A DNA stretch of 64,000 nt, from assembly GCF_018130065.1 (NCBI RefSeq), contig NZ_JAFCME010000001.1:372001-436000 (forward strand). The letters are read 5' to 3'. Source of the stretch: Bradyrhizobium sp. AUGA SZCCT0158. GTDB taxonomy: Bacteria > Pseudomonadota > Alphaproteobacteria > Rhizobiales > Xanthobacteraceae. The notes beneath the pieces are model-generated. The model saw nothing but the letters and a program-made list of their open reading frames with translations, was not told where the DNA came from and ran no database searches. How positions within the stretch are numbered: position 1 is the stretch's first letter; each line of letters begins with the position of its first letter. Positions 34,216 to 43,492 of the stretch are shown here, piece by piece. Both the position numbers and the translations under genes were made by a program.

Positions 34216-35901
34216 TCACTCCGCGGCCATGCCCGCCGAGGCGGGATTGGCCTGCGCCATCTGCCGCAGCGCGAACCGCTGTAATTTTCCGGTGCCGGTC
34301 TTGGGCAATTGTGCGACGAACTCGATCGCGCGCGGATATTTGTACGGCGCGATCTCGCGCTTGACGTGCTCCTGCAACGCCGCCACCAGCGCCATATCGG
34401 CATCGAAGCCGGAGGCGATCACGATGTAGGCCTTGACGATCATGCCACGCGCTTCATCGGGCGCGCCAACCACGCCACACTCTGCGACTGCGGGGTGTGT
34501 CAGCAACGCTGCCTCGATCTCGGGACCTGCGATGTTGTAGCCGGAGGAAACGATCATGTCATCCGAACGGGCGACGAACGACAAGCGTCCCGACTCGTCG
34601 CGCACGAACGAATCGCCGGTCAGATTCCAGCCGTCGCGCACGTAATTCGATTGCCGCGAATCCGCCAGATAGCGGCATCCGGTCGGGCCGCGAACCGCCA
34701 GCTTGCCGACCGTGCCTGCCGGCAACTCCTTCATGTCATCGTCAACGATCTTGGCCTCGTATCCAGACACCGGGCGTCCCGTCGTTCCCGCGACGGCCTC
34801 GCCGACCCGGTTGGTGATGAAGATGTGCAGCAATTCGGTGCTGCCGATGCCGTCGAGAATTGGCTTTCCGGTCTTGCGGGTCCAGCTGTCGAACACCGGC
34901 GCCGGCAAGGTCTCGCCGGCCGACACGGCCAGCCGCAGCGACGACAAATCCGCGCCCTTGTCCATCGCCGCCATCATCGCGCGATATGCCGTCGGCGACG
35001 TAAAGCAGATCGTGGCCTTGTAGGCCTCGATGATCTTGACCATCTCGGGCGGCGAGGCGTTTTCCAGCAAAGTCGCTGTCGCGCCGAACCGCAGCGGGAA
35101 GATCGCAAGGCCGCCGAGGCCGAACGTAAAGGCCAGCGGCGGCGAGCCGACGAAGACGTCGTCTTCGGTGACGTTGAGGACTTCCCGCGCATAACCATCG
35201 GCCACGATCAGAAGATCGCGGTGGAAATGCATCGTCGCCTTCGGCTCGCCGGTGGTGCCCGAGGTAAATCCGAGCAGCGCGACATCATCCCGCCCGGTCT
35301 TGACGGCGTCGAAGCGGACCGGCTTGTTGAGCGCCACCCTGTCGAGCTCGGCGTCATGGTTTGACGTGCCGTCGAAATTCACCACCTGCTTGAGAAACTT
35401 GCTGGTCTTGGCGCAGGCAACCAGTTCGTCGGCGATGCGGCTGTCGGTCAGTGCCAGCGCGATCTCGGCCTTGTCGACGATCTTGGTCAGTTCGCCGGCA
35501 CGCAGCATCGGCATCGTGTTGACGACGACGGCGCCCGCTTTGGTCGCCGCGAGCCACGCCGCCACCAAAGCCGGGTTGTTGCCGGAGCGGATCAGCACGC
35601 GGTGGCCGGGCTTGACGCCGTAATTCTCCACCAGCGCATGCGCCAGGCGGTTCGACCAATCGGCAAGTTCCTTGTAGGTGCGCTGGCGGCCATTCCCGAT
35701 CAGCGCAGTGCGATCACCGAAGCCTCTCTCGACGATCCGGTCGGTCAGTTCGACCGCGGCATTGAGATATTCGGGGTATTGGAATTCCGGCCGGTCCAGA
35801 ACCAGTTCCGGCCATTGGTCCGGCGGCGGCAGGTTTCGCCGCGCGAAATCGTCGACGTGCCCCGATGGGCCAAGGTCTAAAGTTCTACCTGACATTTCCA
35901 T
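34216..35901 (-). CDS. AMP-forming aryl-CoA ligase (2-aminobenzoate-CoA ligase-like)
   Basis: A 561-residue ANL-superfamily acyl-CoA synthetase. The ATP loop is GFTSGTTGEPKAT, the A8-type motif is VARSDDMIVSSGYNIAGPEIE, and the catalytic lysine is in KTGTGKLQR. The N-terminal FARRNLPPPDQWPEL and YPEYLNAAVELTDR resemble the benzoate/2-aminobenzoate ligase branch. It would activate an aromatic acid for the CoA-dependent route encoded nearby. A frame continues to an ATG at 35964, but that codon lies inside the shared YTTTA-N4-TMAAG motif and has no ribosome site. I therefore place the start at 35901, after GAGGGCG. Confidence 0.85.
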   Translation of the reverse strand: MEMSGRTLDLGPSGHVDDFARRNLPPPDQWPELVLDRPEFQYPEYLNAAVELTDRIVERGFGDRTALIGNGRQRTYKELADWSNRLAHALVENYGVKPGHRVLIRSGNNPALVAAWLAATKAGAVVVNTMPMLRAGELTKIVDKAEIALALTDSRIADELVACAKTSKFLKQVVNFDGTSNHDAELDRVALNKPVRFDAVKTGRDDVALLGFTSGTTGEPKATMHFHRDLLIVADGYAREVLNVTEDDVFVGSPPLAFTFGLGGLAIFPLRFGATATLLENASPPEMVKIIEAYKATICFTSPTAYRAMMAAMDKGADLSSLRLAVSAGETLPAPVFDSWTRKTGKPILDGIGSTELLHIFITNRVGEAVAGTTGRPVSGYEAKIVDDDMKELPAGTVGKLAVRGPTGCRYLADSRQSNYVRDGWNLTGDSFVRDESGRLSFVARSDDMIVSSGYNIAGPEIEAALLTHPAVAECGVVGAPDEARGMIVKAYIVIASGFDADMALVAALQEHVKREIAPYKYPRAIEFVAQLPKTGTGKLQRFALRQMAQANPASAGMAAE

Positions 35902-35963
35902 CGCCCTCGCGTTCGGGATGAAAGGCTTGTGAAGACCGTCCGGCAGTGCTCCATTGGCAATCA

Positions 35964-35977
35964 TTTTATACTTAAAG
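35964..35977. promoter_or_regulatory. Candidate MarR operator, site 1
   Basis: TTTTA-TACT-TAAAG, matching the YTTTA-N4-TMAAG pattern seen at four promoters of this cluster, followed by TAATTTGG. It lies 62 bases upstream of the chosen CoA-ligase start. Confidence 0.5.
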
Positions 35978-36057
35978 TAATTTGGCGCAAGGGCCCAGAT
36001 CAGGGCTGCTCCACTCTTTTTTGGAAGCCGGCGCGCGCCGCCAGTTCCCGGCTGCGC

Positions 36058-36552
36058 CTACGCCGTCCGCGCCTTCGCGGATTTTTGCGCCGAGGCCTTG
36101 GTCTTGGCCAGCAGCCGCATCAATTCGCGGACATCCTTCGGCGTCAGATCCCCGAAGATGTCGGCGATCCATAGTTCATGCTCGGCCGCCATCTTGCGGA
36201 ACTCGGCACGGCCGGCCTTGGTCAGGCGGATCACCTGAACGCGGCGATCGGCATCGGAGGTGCGACGGTCGAGGTGACCGGATTCGACGAGCCGTTCGAC
36301 CAGCCCGGTGACGTTGCCGTTCGACACCATCATCCGCTTCGAGACGTCGGACAGCGTCATGCCGTCGGGCACCTTGTCGAGCTGGGCCATCAAATCGAAG
36401 CGCGGCAGCGTCACATCGAAGCGCTCGCGCAGACGGCTGCGAACCTCGCCTTCGATCAGGGTGGTACAGGTCAGAAGGCGGAGCCACAGCCTGATTTCAT
36501 CCCCGTGATCCTCGGGGAGTTCGACCGCCTTGGTCTCTGAATCAAGCATCAT
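36058..36552 (-). CDS. MarR-family transcriptional regulator
   Basis: A 164-residue winged-helix regulator. Helices in IRLWLRLLTCTTLIEGEVRS dimerise; the reading head is MTLSDVSKRMMVSNGNVTGL, and the wing contains DRRTSDADRRVQVIRLT. MarR regulators of aromatic-CoA clusters usually repress until the aryl-CoA binds. It is divergent from the ABC binding-protein gene and next to the CoA-ligase gene. The ATG at 36552 (ATGATG) was chosen; the ribosome site is weak (AAGATGG), so the start may differ by a codon. The C-terminus is lysine/alanine-rich. Confidence 0.9.
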   Translation of the reverse strand: MMLDSETKAVELPEDHGDEIRLWLRLLTCTTLIEGEVRSRLRERFDVTLPRFDLMAQLDKVPDGMTLSDVSKRMMVSNGNVTGLVERLVESGHLDRRTSDADRRVQVIRLTKAGRAEFRKMAAEHELWIADIFGDLTPKDVRELMRLLAKTKASAQKSAKARTA

Positions 36553-36625
36553 GACGCCATCTTGTCCGATTTGCGTGTGCGGGGGAATCCGAACCAAGCG
36601 CAGCTTGCTATCATGGTCCAGATTT

Positions 36626-36639
36626 CTTTAGGGTTCAAG
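36626..36639. promoter_or_regulatory. Candidate MarR operator, site 2
   Basis: CTTTA-GGGT-TCAAG followed by CATTTGG, in the 232-base gap between the MarR gene and the divergent binding-protein gene. It fits the shared YTTTA-N4-TMAAG pattern and would allow autoregulation. Confidence 0.5.
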
Positions 36640-36784
36640 CATTTGGCGCGCAGCTTGCATGGCTTTCTTACATGGATTCTTATTTGCGGGCTTGTTGCTT
36701 GCGGCGGCCGTCATCCTCAGAATAAGCTGCTTTGCAAGAAGCGATTTGTGGTGGTTTCGGCTGCGGCCGAATGAAGGAGCAGTC

Positions 36785-37975
36785 ATGATGCAGCCGTTGA
36801 AATTGGCGGGACCCAAGTTAGCCTTGCTTGCGGTCTTGCTGAGTGTCGCCGCAGGACAAGCCGCGGCGCAGGAGAAGATCAAGATCGGCGTCATCGTGAC
36901 GTTATCCGGCCCTCCGGCGGCGCTCGGCCAGCAGGTCCGCGACGGCTTTGCGCTCGCGGTAAAGGACCTCGGCGGCAAGATGGGCGGCAAGGACGTCGAA
37001 GTCGTCGTGGTCGACGATGAACTGAAGCCGGACGCGGCGGTGACCAAGGTCAAGGGCCTCCTGGAACGCGAAAAGGTCGATTTCGTCGTCGGCCCGATCT
37101 TCTCCAACATCCTCCAGGCCATTCACAAGCCGGTCACCGACAACAAGACGTTTCTGATCAGCCCGAACGCGGGTACTTCGACCTATGCCGGCAAGGAGTG
37201 CAGCCCGTTCTTCTACGTCACCTCCTACCAGAATGATCAGGTCCATCAGATCCTCGGCAAGGTCGCTCAGGATCGCGGCTACAAGCGCGTCTATGTGCTG
37301 GTGCCGAACTATCAGGCGGGCAAGGATTCTGCCGCCGGATTCAAGATCGACTACAAGGGCGAGATCGTCGAGGAAAGCTATCTGCCGCTGAACACCTCCG
37401 ATTTCCAGGTCGAGCTGACCAAGATATCCTCCTCGAAGCCCGACGCGCTGTTCACGTTCATGCCGGGTGGCCTCGGTGTCGGCCTCGTCAAGCAATACCG
37501 GCAGGCCGGTCTCGCCGATCGCATTCCGGTCCTCTCCGCCTTCACCGTCGATGAATCGACGCTGCCGGCGCAGCAGGACGCCGCCGTCGGCATGTTCGGC
37601 GGCTCGAACTGGGCACCCAATCTGGACAATCCGCAGAACAAGAAATTCGTGGCCGGCTATGAGGCGGCCTACAACATCGTGCCCGGCACCTACGCCTTCC
37701 AGGCCTATGATGCCGCGATGCTGATCGACAGTGCCGTCAAGGCGACGAAGGGCGATCTCGCCAACAAGGACGCGGTATCGGCGGCACTGAAGAAGGCCGA
37801 CTTCACCTCGCTGCGCGGCGATTTCAAGTTCAACGTCAACGGCTATCCGATCCAGAACTTCTACCTCACCAAAGTGGCAAAGCGCCCGGACGGCAAGTTC
37901 CAGACCGAGATTGTCGAAAAGGTGTTTTCGAACTACGGCGACCGCTACGCCAAGGATTGCACGGCGGCTAAATAA
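36785..37975 (+). CDS. ABC transporter substrate-binding protein, branched-chain amino acid/aromatic type
   Basis: A 396-residue periplasmic binding protein of the LivK family (Peripla_BP_6) with a signal peptide (residues 1-24, AAGQAAAQE). IKIGVIVTLSGPPAALGQQV and FLISPNAGTSTYAGKEC are typical blocks. Members of this family in aromatic clusters bind benzoate-type acids. AAGGAG precedes the ATG at 36785. No permease or ATPase gene of this type is present in the window, so the membrane part must be encoded elsewhere. Confidence 0.9.
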   Translation: MMQPLKLAGPKLALLAVLLSVAAGQAAAQEKIKIGVIVTLSGPPAALGQQVRDGFALAVKDLGGKMGGKDVEVVVVDDELKPDAAVTKVKGLLEREKVDFVVGPIFSNILQAIHKPVTDNKTFLISPNAGTSTYAGKECSPFFYVTSYQNDQVHQILGKVAQDRGYKRVYVLVPNYQAGKDSAAGFKIDYKGEIVEESYLPLNTSDFQVELTKISSSKPDALFTFMPGGLGVGLVKQYRQAGLADRIPVLSAFTVDESTLPAQQDAAVGMFGGSNWAPNLDNPQNKKFVAGYEAAYNIVPGTYAFQAYDAAMLIDSAVKATKGDLANKDAVSAALKKADFTSLRGDFKFNVNGYPIQNFYLTKVAKRPDGKFQTEIVEKVFSNYGDRYAKDCTAAK

Positions 37976-38007
37976 GCGGCGGTTAACAAACGCTGGAAGG
38001 AAACGAC

Positions 38008-38466
38008 ATGATGAAAACCGAAATCGCCGGGATTACCCGCGCCAACGAAGGCATCCAGGGAATTTCCTGGAACATCCTTGGCCAGACCTATGTGCCGAAA
38101 AGCGTCACCGAGCATTCCTTCTCATGGCATGCGACGTTCCCGCCCGACACTTTCGTGCCGCCGCACATCCACCCCGATCAGGACGAATATCTCTACATCC
38201 TGGAAGGCAAGCTCGACTTCTTCCTCGACGGATCAGAGACGCAGGCCTCGCCGGGCGATCTGGTGCGGCTGCCGATGGGCAAGCCGCACGGCATCTTCAA
38301 CAAGTCCGGCCGGACCTCGAAGGTGCTGTTTTGGGTCTCGCCGACGCGGCGGCTCTATGACCTGTTCTGGGGCATCCACAACATGAAAGAGCAGACGCCC
38401 GACGCCGTCGTGGCGCTGGCGGCCGAGCACAACATCCACTTCCTGCCGCCGCCCCCGGGGGCGTGA
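38008..38466 (+). CDS. Cupin-domain protein, copy 1
   Basis: A 152-residue single-domain cupin. The metal-site motif is PPHIHPDQDEYLYILEGKLD (H-x-H-x(n)-E) and the second half GDLVRLPMGKPHGIFNKSG contributes a further His. It shares the layout WNILGQ...FVP..IHP.QDE...PHG.FNKS...LFWVSPT with a second cupin at 44411, so the two are paralogues. Cupins in aromatic-CoA clusters may act as dioxygenases, isomerases or thioesterase-like helpers; the role here is unknown. It starts 32 bases after the binding-protein stop, with AAGGAAA before it. Confidence 0.85.
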   Translation: MMKTEIAGITRANEGIQGISWNILGQTYVPKSVTEHSFSWHATFPPDTFVPPHIHPDQDEYLYILEGKLDFFLDGSETQASPGDLVRLPMGKPHGIFNKSGRTSKVLFWVSPTRRLYDLFWGIHNMKEQTPDAVVALAAEHNIHFLPPPPGA

Positions 38467-38469
38467 GAT

Positions 38470-38609
38470 TGTCGTGCCCCGCCACCGGGTCGGCCGAATG
38501 GCCGCCCGATGACAGGCTCCGGCGGGGTACCCAGTACGCCGCGGCTTCTCGGGTCTATCACTAGCGTCACTGGAATACTGGATCGCCCGCTTTCGCGGGC
38601 GATGACAGT
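38470..38609. repeat. Bradyrhizobium-type intergenic repeat, copy A
   Basis: A composite element holding CCCGATGACAGG, CAGTACGCCGCGGCTTCTC and a terminal CGCCCGC-tttc-GCGGGCG hairpin. The 21 bases at 38531-38551 recur exactly at 55218-55238, and 38503-38521 recur at 43403-43421. It separates convergent genes and may terminate transcription. Confidence 0.75.
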
Positions 38610-38633
38610 TGAACGTGTGGGGGCTAGTGAACC

Positions 38634-39878
38634 TTACCGCACCGCCGCCAGCGACGGCGCGGCAAAGCCCGCCTTTGACGCATAGCCGCGTACGATCGCT
38701 TCACGCTGGCCGTAGCTCAGCACCTTCTCGATATCCGTAAAACCGTCGGGCGCCAGTTGCTCGACCGCGTCGATGACGCCTTCCGGGCCGCCGCGGCGGT
38801 TCGCGCGCACGATCTCTGCCGTCATCGGCAGCCGCTTCTGCTCGTAGGCCAGCAGCGCCTGGCGCGGATGCTCGGCATGGGCCAGCGAATCCGCCAGCGC
38901 CCGTGCATCGAGGATCGCCTGCGAGGCGCCGTTGGATCCGACCGGATACATCGGATGCGCGGCGTCGCCGAGCAGCGTCACCCGTCCCCAGGTCCAGTAT
39001 GGCAAGGGATCGCGGTCGCAGCAGGGATACTCATAAAATTCCGGCGTCGCCGAGATCAGGTTGCGGACGTCGACATGCGGCACCGAGAACCGCGCCACAT
39101 GCGGCATCAATTCCTCGCGCTTGCCCGGCCGCGACCAGTCCTCGCGGCGCGGCGGCTGTGCGTTGCCTTCACCAATCCTGACCATCACGGCCCAATTGGT
39201 CAGCCGGCTGGCGGGGCTCGATCCTTCCGCGATCGGATAGACCACGACTTTGGCATTCAATCCGCCGGCCACGATCATCGAACTGCCGGTCAGAAACATC
39301 GGCCAGTCGCGTGCGCCGCGCCACAGCATCAGCCCGTTCCAGCACGGCGGCCCCTCGTCCGGAAACAGCATTTCGCGCACGCGCGAATGGATGCCGTCGG
39401 CCCCGATCAGAACGTCGCCGCGTGCGGTCTTGATATGCGCGCCGGTACGGTCGAAGAAATGCGCGATCACGCCGCCTTCGTGCTGCGCGAACGCGCCAAG
39501 CCGGCAGCCGGTGTGGATCGTCTCCTTGCCGAGCCGCTCCTCGACGGCGCGATGAATAACGCTCTGCAGGCGGCCGCGATGAACCGAGAATTGCGGAACG
39601 TCGTGACCGGCGCCGAGGCCGCGCGGCTCGCGCCAGACCTCCTGGCCGTGACGGTTCAGATAATACAAATCATCGGTACGAACAGCGGCCGCATCCAGCC
39701 GGTCCAGCAGCCCTAAGCCAGCGAGTTCGCGGATCGCATGCGGCAGCGTGTTGATGCCGACGCCGAGCTCGCGAATGCTGTCCGATTGCTCGAACAATTC
39801 GCAATCGATGCCGCGGGCGCGCAGCATCAGCGCGGTGGTGAGGCCGCCGATGCCGCCTCCGACGATGATCGCCTTCAT
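38634..39878 (-). CDS. FAD-dependent aromatic monooxygenase, PhzS/UbiH-like
   Basis: A 414-residue class A flavoprotein hydroxylase. The dinucleotide motif is IIVGGGIGGLTTALML near residue 4, the DG motif LIGADGIHSRVRE, and the GD motif LLGDAAHPMYPVGSNGASQA. LGVGINTLPHAIRELAGLGL and YPQFSVHRG-like blocks place it near PhzS (phenazine 1-monooxygenase) rather than salicylate hydroxylase proper. Its substrate here is probably another ring or ring-derived acid. I chose ATG 39878 with GGAG before it; a GTG at 39893 is possible. It precedes no other gene on the minus strand until the CoA-ligase group. Confidence 0.83.
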   Translation of the reverse strand: MKAIIVGGGIGGLTTALMLRARGIDCELFEQSDSIRELGVGINTLPHAIRELAGLGLLDRLDAAAVRTDDLYYLNRHGQEVWREPRGLGAGHDVPQFSVHRGRLQSVIHRAVEERLGKETIHTGCRLGAFAQHEGGVIAHFFDRTGAHIKTARGDVLIGADGIHSRVREMLFPDEGPPCWNGLMLWRGARDWPMFLTGSSMIVAGGLNAKVVVYPIAEGSSPASRLTNWAVMVRIGEGNAQPPRREDWSRPGKREELMPHVARFSVPHVDVRNLISATPEFYEYPCCDRDPLPYWTWGRVTLLGDAAHPMYPVGSNGASQAILDARALADSLAHAEHPRQALLAYEQKRLPMTAEIVRANRRGGPEGVIDAVEQLAPDGFTDIEKVLSYGQREAIVRGYASKAGFAAPSLAAVR

Positions 39879-39910
39879 CCGCTCAAACTCCACTCAACTC
39901 TGTCTTCAAC

Positions 39911-39932
39911 CTCGCCCCGCTTGCGGGGAGAG
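39911..39932. repeat. Short GC-rich hairpin
   Basis: CTCgCCCCGC-tt-GCGGGGaGAG, in the 78-base gap between the PhzS-like gene and the fused monooxygenase gene. It is a common rhizobial mini-palindrome and could act as an attenuator between the two genes. Confidence 0.45.
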
Positions 39933-39956
39933 GGAGTAAGGAGCGTGCCATCCAGC

Positions 39957-42308
39957 CTATTCGGCCGCAAGCGGCTTTGTCGCCTCGGCCTTGAGCTCGG
40001 CGCGGGTTTTCGGCTTACCCTTAATTTTGAGGTCGTCGAAATCCTGCCGGTCGCGGACGGAGTTGCGGAAAATCTGCTCTTTTCCGGGGAGATATTGCGG
40101 CGGACAGGCGATATCGGAGGCGCCATACCAGGCCGCCGCCCGTATGGTGAAGGAAGGATCAACCAGATGCGGCCGGCCCAGCGCCACCAGGTCGGCGCGG
40201 CCGGCGGCGAGGATGGTGTTGACCTGATCCGACGTCGTGATGTTCCCGACGCACATGGTCGCAACCCTTGCCTCGTTGCGGACCTGTTCGGAGAACGGCG
40301 TCTGGAACATGCGGCCGTAAATCGGCTGCGCGTCGCGCACGGTCTGTCCGGTGGAGACGTCCACGAGATCGACGCCGGCCTCGCCGAACGCGCGCGCAAT
40401 CGCCACCGCGTCGTCGCCGGTGACGCCGCCCTCCGCCCAGTCGGTGGCGGAGATGCGCACCGACATCGGCTTGTGCACTGGCCACGCTGCGCGCATCGCC
40501 TCGAATATTTCGAGCGGATAGCGCAGCCGGTTTTCGAGCGTACCGCCATATTCATCCGTGCGCGTGTTGGTCAGCGGCGAGATGAAGCTCGCGAGCAGAT
40601 AGCCGTGCGCGCAATGCAGTTCCAGCATGTCGAACCCGCAGGCCTCGCCGCGCAGCGCGGCGGCCACGAACTCCGCCTTGACGCGATCCATCGCTGATCG
40701 GTCCATCTCGCGCGGCACCTGGCTGTCCGGGAAATAAGGGATCGGCGACGCCGACAGCGTGTCCCAGCCGCCCTGCTCGAGCGGCCGGTCCATGCCCTCC
40801 CACATCAGCTTGGTCGCGCCCTTGCGGCCGGCATGGCCGAGCTGCAGGCAGATCCTGGCGGCTGAATTGGCATGAACGAAATCGACGATCCGCGTCCAGG
40901 CGGCCTGCTGCTCGTCGTTCCACAGCCCGGTGCAACCCGGCGTGATCCGGGCGTCGCGGCCGACGCAGGTCATCTCGGTGAAGATCAAACCCGCGCCGCC
41001 GATCGCGCGCGAGCCGTAATGCACCAGATGGAAATCGCCTGGCACGCCCTCCTCGGCCGAATACATGCACATCGGCGACACCACCGCGCGGTTGGCCACC
41101 TCCATCTCGCGCAGTTTGAACGGCTGGAACATCGGCGCGACAGGTTTTTCGATGTCGACATCAAACCCTTTGGCGCGGACGGTCTTTGCAAACGCCTTGT
41201 CAACCTCGCTGACGAAGCCCGGCGCACGCAGCGTGAGATTATCGTAGGTGATCGCCTTGGCGCGGGTCATGACGCCGAACGCGAACTGCACGGGATCGAA
41301 ATCCCAGAAACGGTCGACATGTTCGAACCAGACCAGCGACACGTCGGCGGCGTGCTGGGTCTTCTCGACCTCCTCGCGCCGGCCCCGCTCGTAGGTCTGC
41401 AAGGCTGCATCGACCGTCGGCGCCTGCGCCATCGCCTCTGCGAGTGCGATAGCGTCTTCCATTGCAAGCTTGGTGCCGGAGCCGATCGAGAAATGCGCGG
41501 TCGCCTTGGCGTCGCCGAGCAGCACCATGTTGTCCTTGACCCAGCGCTCGCTGCGGATCATCGGAAAATTGCGCCACATCGAACGGTTGGTCAGCAGCTT
41601 GTGGTCGCCGAGGAACCAGCCGAAGATTTCCGCCATGCGATCGGCGGATTGCTGCTCGCTCAGGCCTTCAAGACCGGCGCGCGCAAACGTCTCGGAATCG
41701 GTCTCGAAGATCCAGGTCGAGCGGCCGGTTTCATATTGGTAGGCGTGGGCGATGAACGGGCCCCACTCGGTCTCCTGGAAAATGAAGGTGAAGGCATCGA
41801 GCGGCCGGGTCGATCCCATCCAGGCGAACTTGTTGGAACGCAGGTCGATCTCGGGGCGGAAATGCTCGATGTATTTGTCGCGAAAACGGCTGTTGATGCC
41901 GTCGGCGAGCACGATCAAATCGGCATCGGCAAAACGGGTCTCGTCGTCGACATCGGTTTCGAACAATAGCGTTACGCCGAGTTCGCGGGCACGTTCCTGC
42001 AGGATCAAGAGCAGCATGCGGCGCGAACAGCCGCAAAAGCCGTTGCCCCCCACCCGATGCACGGTGCCGCGGAAATGCACGGCGATGTCATCCCAATAAG
42101 CGAATTCCTGGGTGATGCGGCGGTAGCTCGGCGGGTCGTACTTTTCGAAGTTGTCCAGAGTGGCGTCCGAGAACACCACGCCGAAGCCGAACGTGTCGTC
42201 GGCGCGGTTGCGCTCGTACACCGTGATCTCGGCCTGCGGCCGCTGCTTCTTCAAAAGGATCGCGGCATAGAGACCCGCCGGCCCCCCGCCGATTATCGCC
42301 ACCTTCAT
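39957..42308 (-). CDS. Fused FAD monooxygenase / Old Yellow Enzyme (2-aminobenzoyl-CoA or salicylyl-CoA monooxygenase/reductase)
   Basis: A 783-residue natural fusion. Residues 1-400 are a class A FAD hydroxylase ([11 protein letters not shown] near residue 6, [34 protein letters not shown]). Residues from about 403 are an Old Yellow Enzyme FMN reductase ([55 protein letters not shown]). This arrangement is that of 2-aminobenzoyl-CoA monooxygenase/reductase of the aerobic anthranilate pathway; close relatives are annotated as salicylyl-CoA 5-hydroxylase. It would hydroxylate and then reduce the ring of the CoA thioester made by the ligase. A candidate MarR site lies 40 bases upstream. Confidence 0.9.
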   Translation of the reverse strand: MKVAIIGGGPAGLYAAILLKKQRPQAEITVYERNRADDTFGFGVVFSDATLDNFEKYDPPSYRRITQEFAYWDDIAVHFRGTVHRVGGNGFCGCSRRMLLLILQERARELGVTLLFETDVDDETRFADADLIVLADGINSRFRDKYIEHFRPEIDLRSNKFAWMGSTRPLDAFTFIFQETEWGPFIAHAYQYETGRSTWIFETDSETFARAGLEGLSEQQSADRMAEIFGWFLGDHKLLTNRSMWRNFPMIRSERWVKDNMVLLGDAKATAHFSIGSGTKLAMEDAIALAEAMAQAPTVDAALQTYERGRREEVEKTQHAADVSLVWFEHVDRFWDFDPVQFAFGVMTRAKAITYDNLTLRAPGFVSEVDKAFAKTVRAKGFDVDIEKPVAPMFQPFKLREMEVANRAVVSPMCMYSAEEGVPGDFHLVHYGSRAIGGAGLIFTEMTCVGRDARITPGCTGLWNDEQQAAWTRIVDFVHANSAARICLQLGHAGRKGATKLMWEGMDRPLEQGGWDTLSASPIPYFPDSQVPREMDRSAMDRVKAEFVAAALRGEACGFDMLELHCAHGYLLASFISPLTNTRTDEYGGTLENRLRYPLEIFEAMRAAWPVHKPMSVRISATDWAEGGVTGDDAVAIARAFGEAGVDLVDVSTGQTVRDAQPIYGRMFQTPFSEQVRNEARVATMCVGNITTSDQVNTILAAGRADLVALGRPHLVDPSFTIRAAAWYGASDIACPPQYLPGKEQIFRNSVRDRQDFDDLKIKGKPKTRAELKAEATKPLAAE

Positions 42309-42348
42309 CAGCGCCTCCGAAGCAAGCTAACGGGCCATCTGGAAATTA

Positions 42349-42362
42349 CTTTAAACCTAAAG
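42349..42362. promoter_or_regulatory. Candidate MarR operator, site 3
   Basis: CTTTA-AACC-TAAAG, a perfect 5-bp palindrome around four bases, followed by CATTTTTC. It is 40 bases upstream of the fused monooxygenase gene and is the most symmetric copy of the shared motif. Confidence 0.55.
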
Positions 42363-42395
42363 CATTTTTCAGGCAAGCCCCTCGCAACGCAAACG

Positions 42396-42495
42396 ACCTC
42401 ATCCTGAGGAGCGGCCTTTTGGCCGCGTCTCGAAGGATGGGCCGCGGGCTATCATGGTTCGAGATGGCGCGCTGTTGCGCCTCCTCACCATGAGG
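42396..42495. repeat. Rhizobial CCTCATCCTGAGGAG-type repeat
   Basis: A 100-base imperfect long hairpin beginning CCTCATCCTGAGGAGC and ending CTCCTCACCATGAGG, with GTCTCGAAGGATG and CATGGTTCGAGA internal pairs. I recognise the type from Bradyrhizobium intergenic regions. It separates the crotonase and monooxygenase genes on the same strand. Confidence 0.7.
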
Positions 42496-42509
42496 AAAAA
42501 GAGTGGAGC

Positions 42510-43346
42510 TCAATTCCCCTGGAACACCGGCGACCGCTTGTTGGAAAACGCCTCGAATGCCCGGGCAAAATCCTCCGTGGTCATGCACAGGGCCTGCGCG
42601 ACGGCTTCCGCCTCGATCGCCTCCTCCACCGACATCGCCCATTCCATCGCCAGCATGCGCTTGGTCATGGTGTTGGCGTAAGTCGGCCCATCCGAAACCT
42701 GCTTTGCCAGCGCTTGCGCCTGCGCCAGCACCTGGTCGGGCGCCACGATCCGGCTGAAGAAGCCCCAGCGTTCGCCCTCCTCCGCGGTCATGAAGCGGCC
42801 GGTGTAGAGAAGTTCCGACGCCCGCGACTGGCCGATGATACGCGGCAGGATCGCACAGGCGCCCATGTCGCAGCCGGAGAGACCCACCTTGTTGAAGAGG
42901 AAGGCGACTTTGGCGCCTGATGTCGCCATGCGCATGTCCGAGGCCATCGCGATGATTGCGCCGGCCCCGGCGCAGATGCCGTCGACAGCAGCAATGATCG
43001 GTTGCGGACAGGCGCGCATCGCCTTGACCAGATCGCCGGTCATCCGGGTGAACGCCGTGAGGCCCTTGGTATCCATCTGCACCAGCGGGCCGATGATCTC
43101 AAAGACGTCGCCGCCCGAAGAGAAGTTCCCGCCGGCGCCTGACACCACGATGGTCTTGACTTCCTCGTCCATCGCACAGGCGCGGAAGAAATCGGTCAGT
43201 TCCCGGTAGCTGTCGAAGGTCAGCGGATTTTTCCGCTCCGGACGATTCAGCGTCACGGTGGCGATCTTGCCGTCGACCTCAAGCAGAAAATGCTTCGGCG
43301 AATATTCTGATAGTGGCAGCGTGACGGGGTTGGCGGGTCTGCTCAT
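42510..43346 (-). CDS. Enoyl-CoA hydratase/crotonase-family protein
   Basis: A 278-residue crotonase-fold protein. The oxyanion-hole segments are [13 protein letters not shown] and [19 protein letters not shown]. In the block [19 protein letters not shown], where many hydratases have a catalytic glutamate, none is visible, so the reaction may be ring hydrolysis or isomerisation rather than plain hydration. It probably acts on the reduced ring-CoA product from the fused monooxygenase. It is on the same strand, downstream of an SDR and a repeat. Confidence 0.88.
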   Translation of the reverse strand: MSRPANPVTLPLSEYSPKHFLLEVDGKIATVTLNRPERKNPLTFDSYRELTDFFRACAMDEEVKTIVVSGAGGNFSSGGDVFEIIGPLVQMDTKGLTAFTRMTGDLVKAMRACPQPIIAAVDGICAGAGAIIAMASDMRMATSGAKVAFLFNKVGLSGCDMGACAILPRIIGQSRASELLYTGRFMTAEEGERWGFFSRIVAPDQVLAQAQALAKQVSDGPTYANTMTKRMLAMEWAMSVEEAIEAEAVAQALCMTTEDFARAFEAFSNKRSPVFQGN

Positions 43347-43369
43347 GGGATCTCCCTTGTCTTGCTATT

Positions 43370-43483
43370 CGTCACTGCGAGCCACCGAGTCGCGCGAATG
43401 CGCGCCCGATGACAGGCTCCGCGAAGCAATCCATTCTTTCTTTTTGCGGCGAGATGGATTGCTTCGCTTCGCTCGCAATGACG
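43370..43483. repeat. Bradyrhizobium-type intergenic repeat, copy B
   Basis: Outer arms CGTCACTGCGAGC (43370-43382) and GCTCGCAATGACG (43471-43483); inner perfect 12-bp arms GAAGCAATCCAT (43423-43434) and ATGGATTGCTTC (43454-43465). It shares CGCCCGATGACAGGCTCCG (43403-43421) with copy A at 38503. It lies between the SDR and crotonase genes. Confidence 0.78.
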
Positions 43484-43492
43484 GTTTCAATT

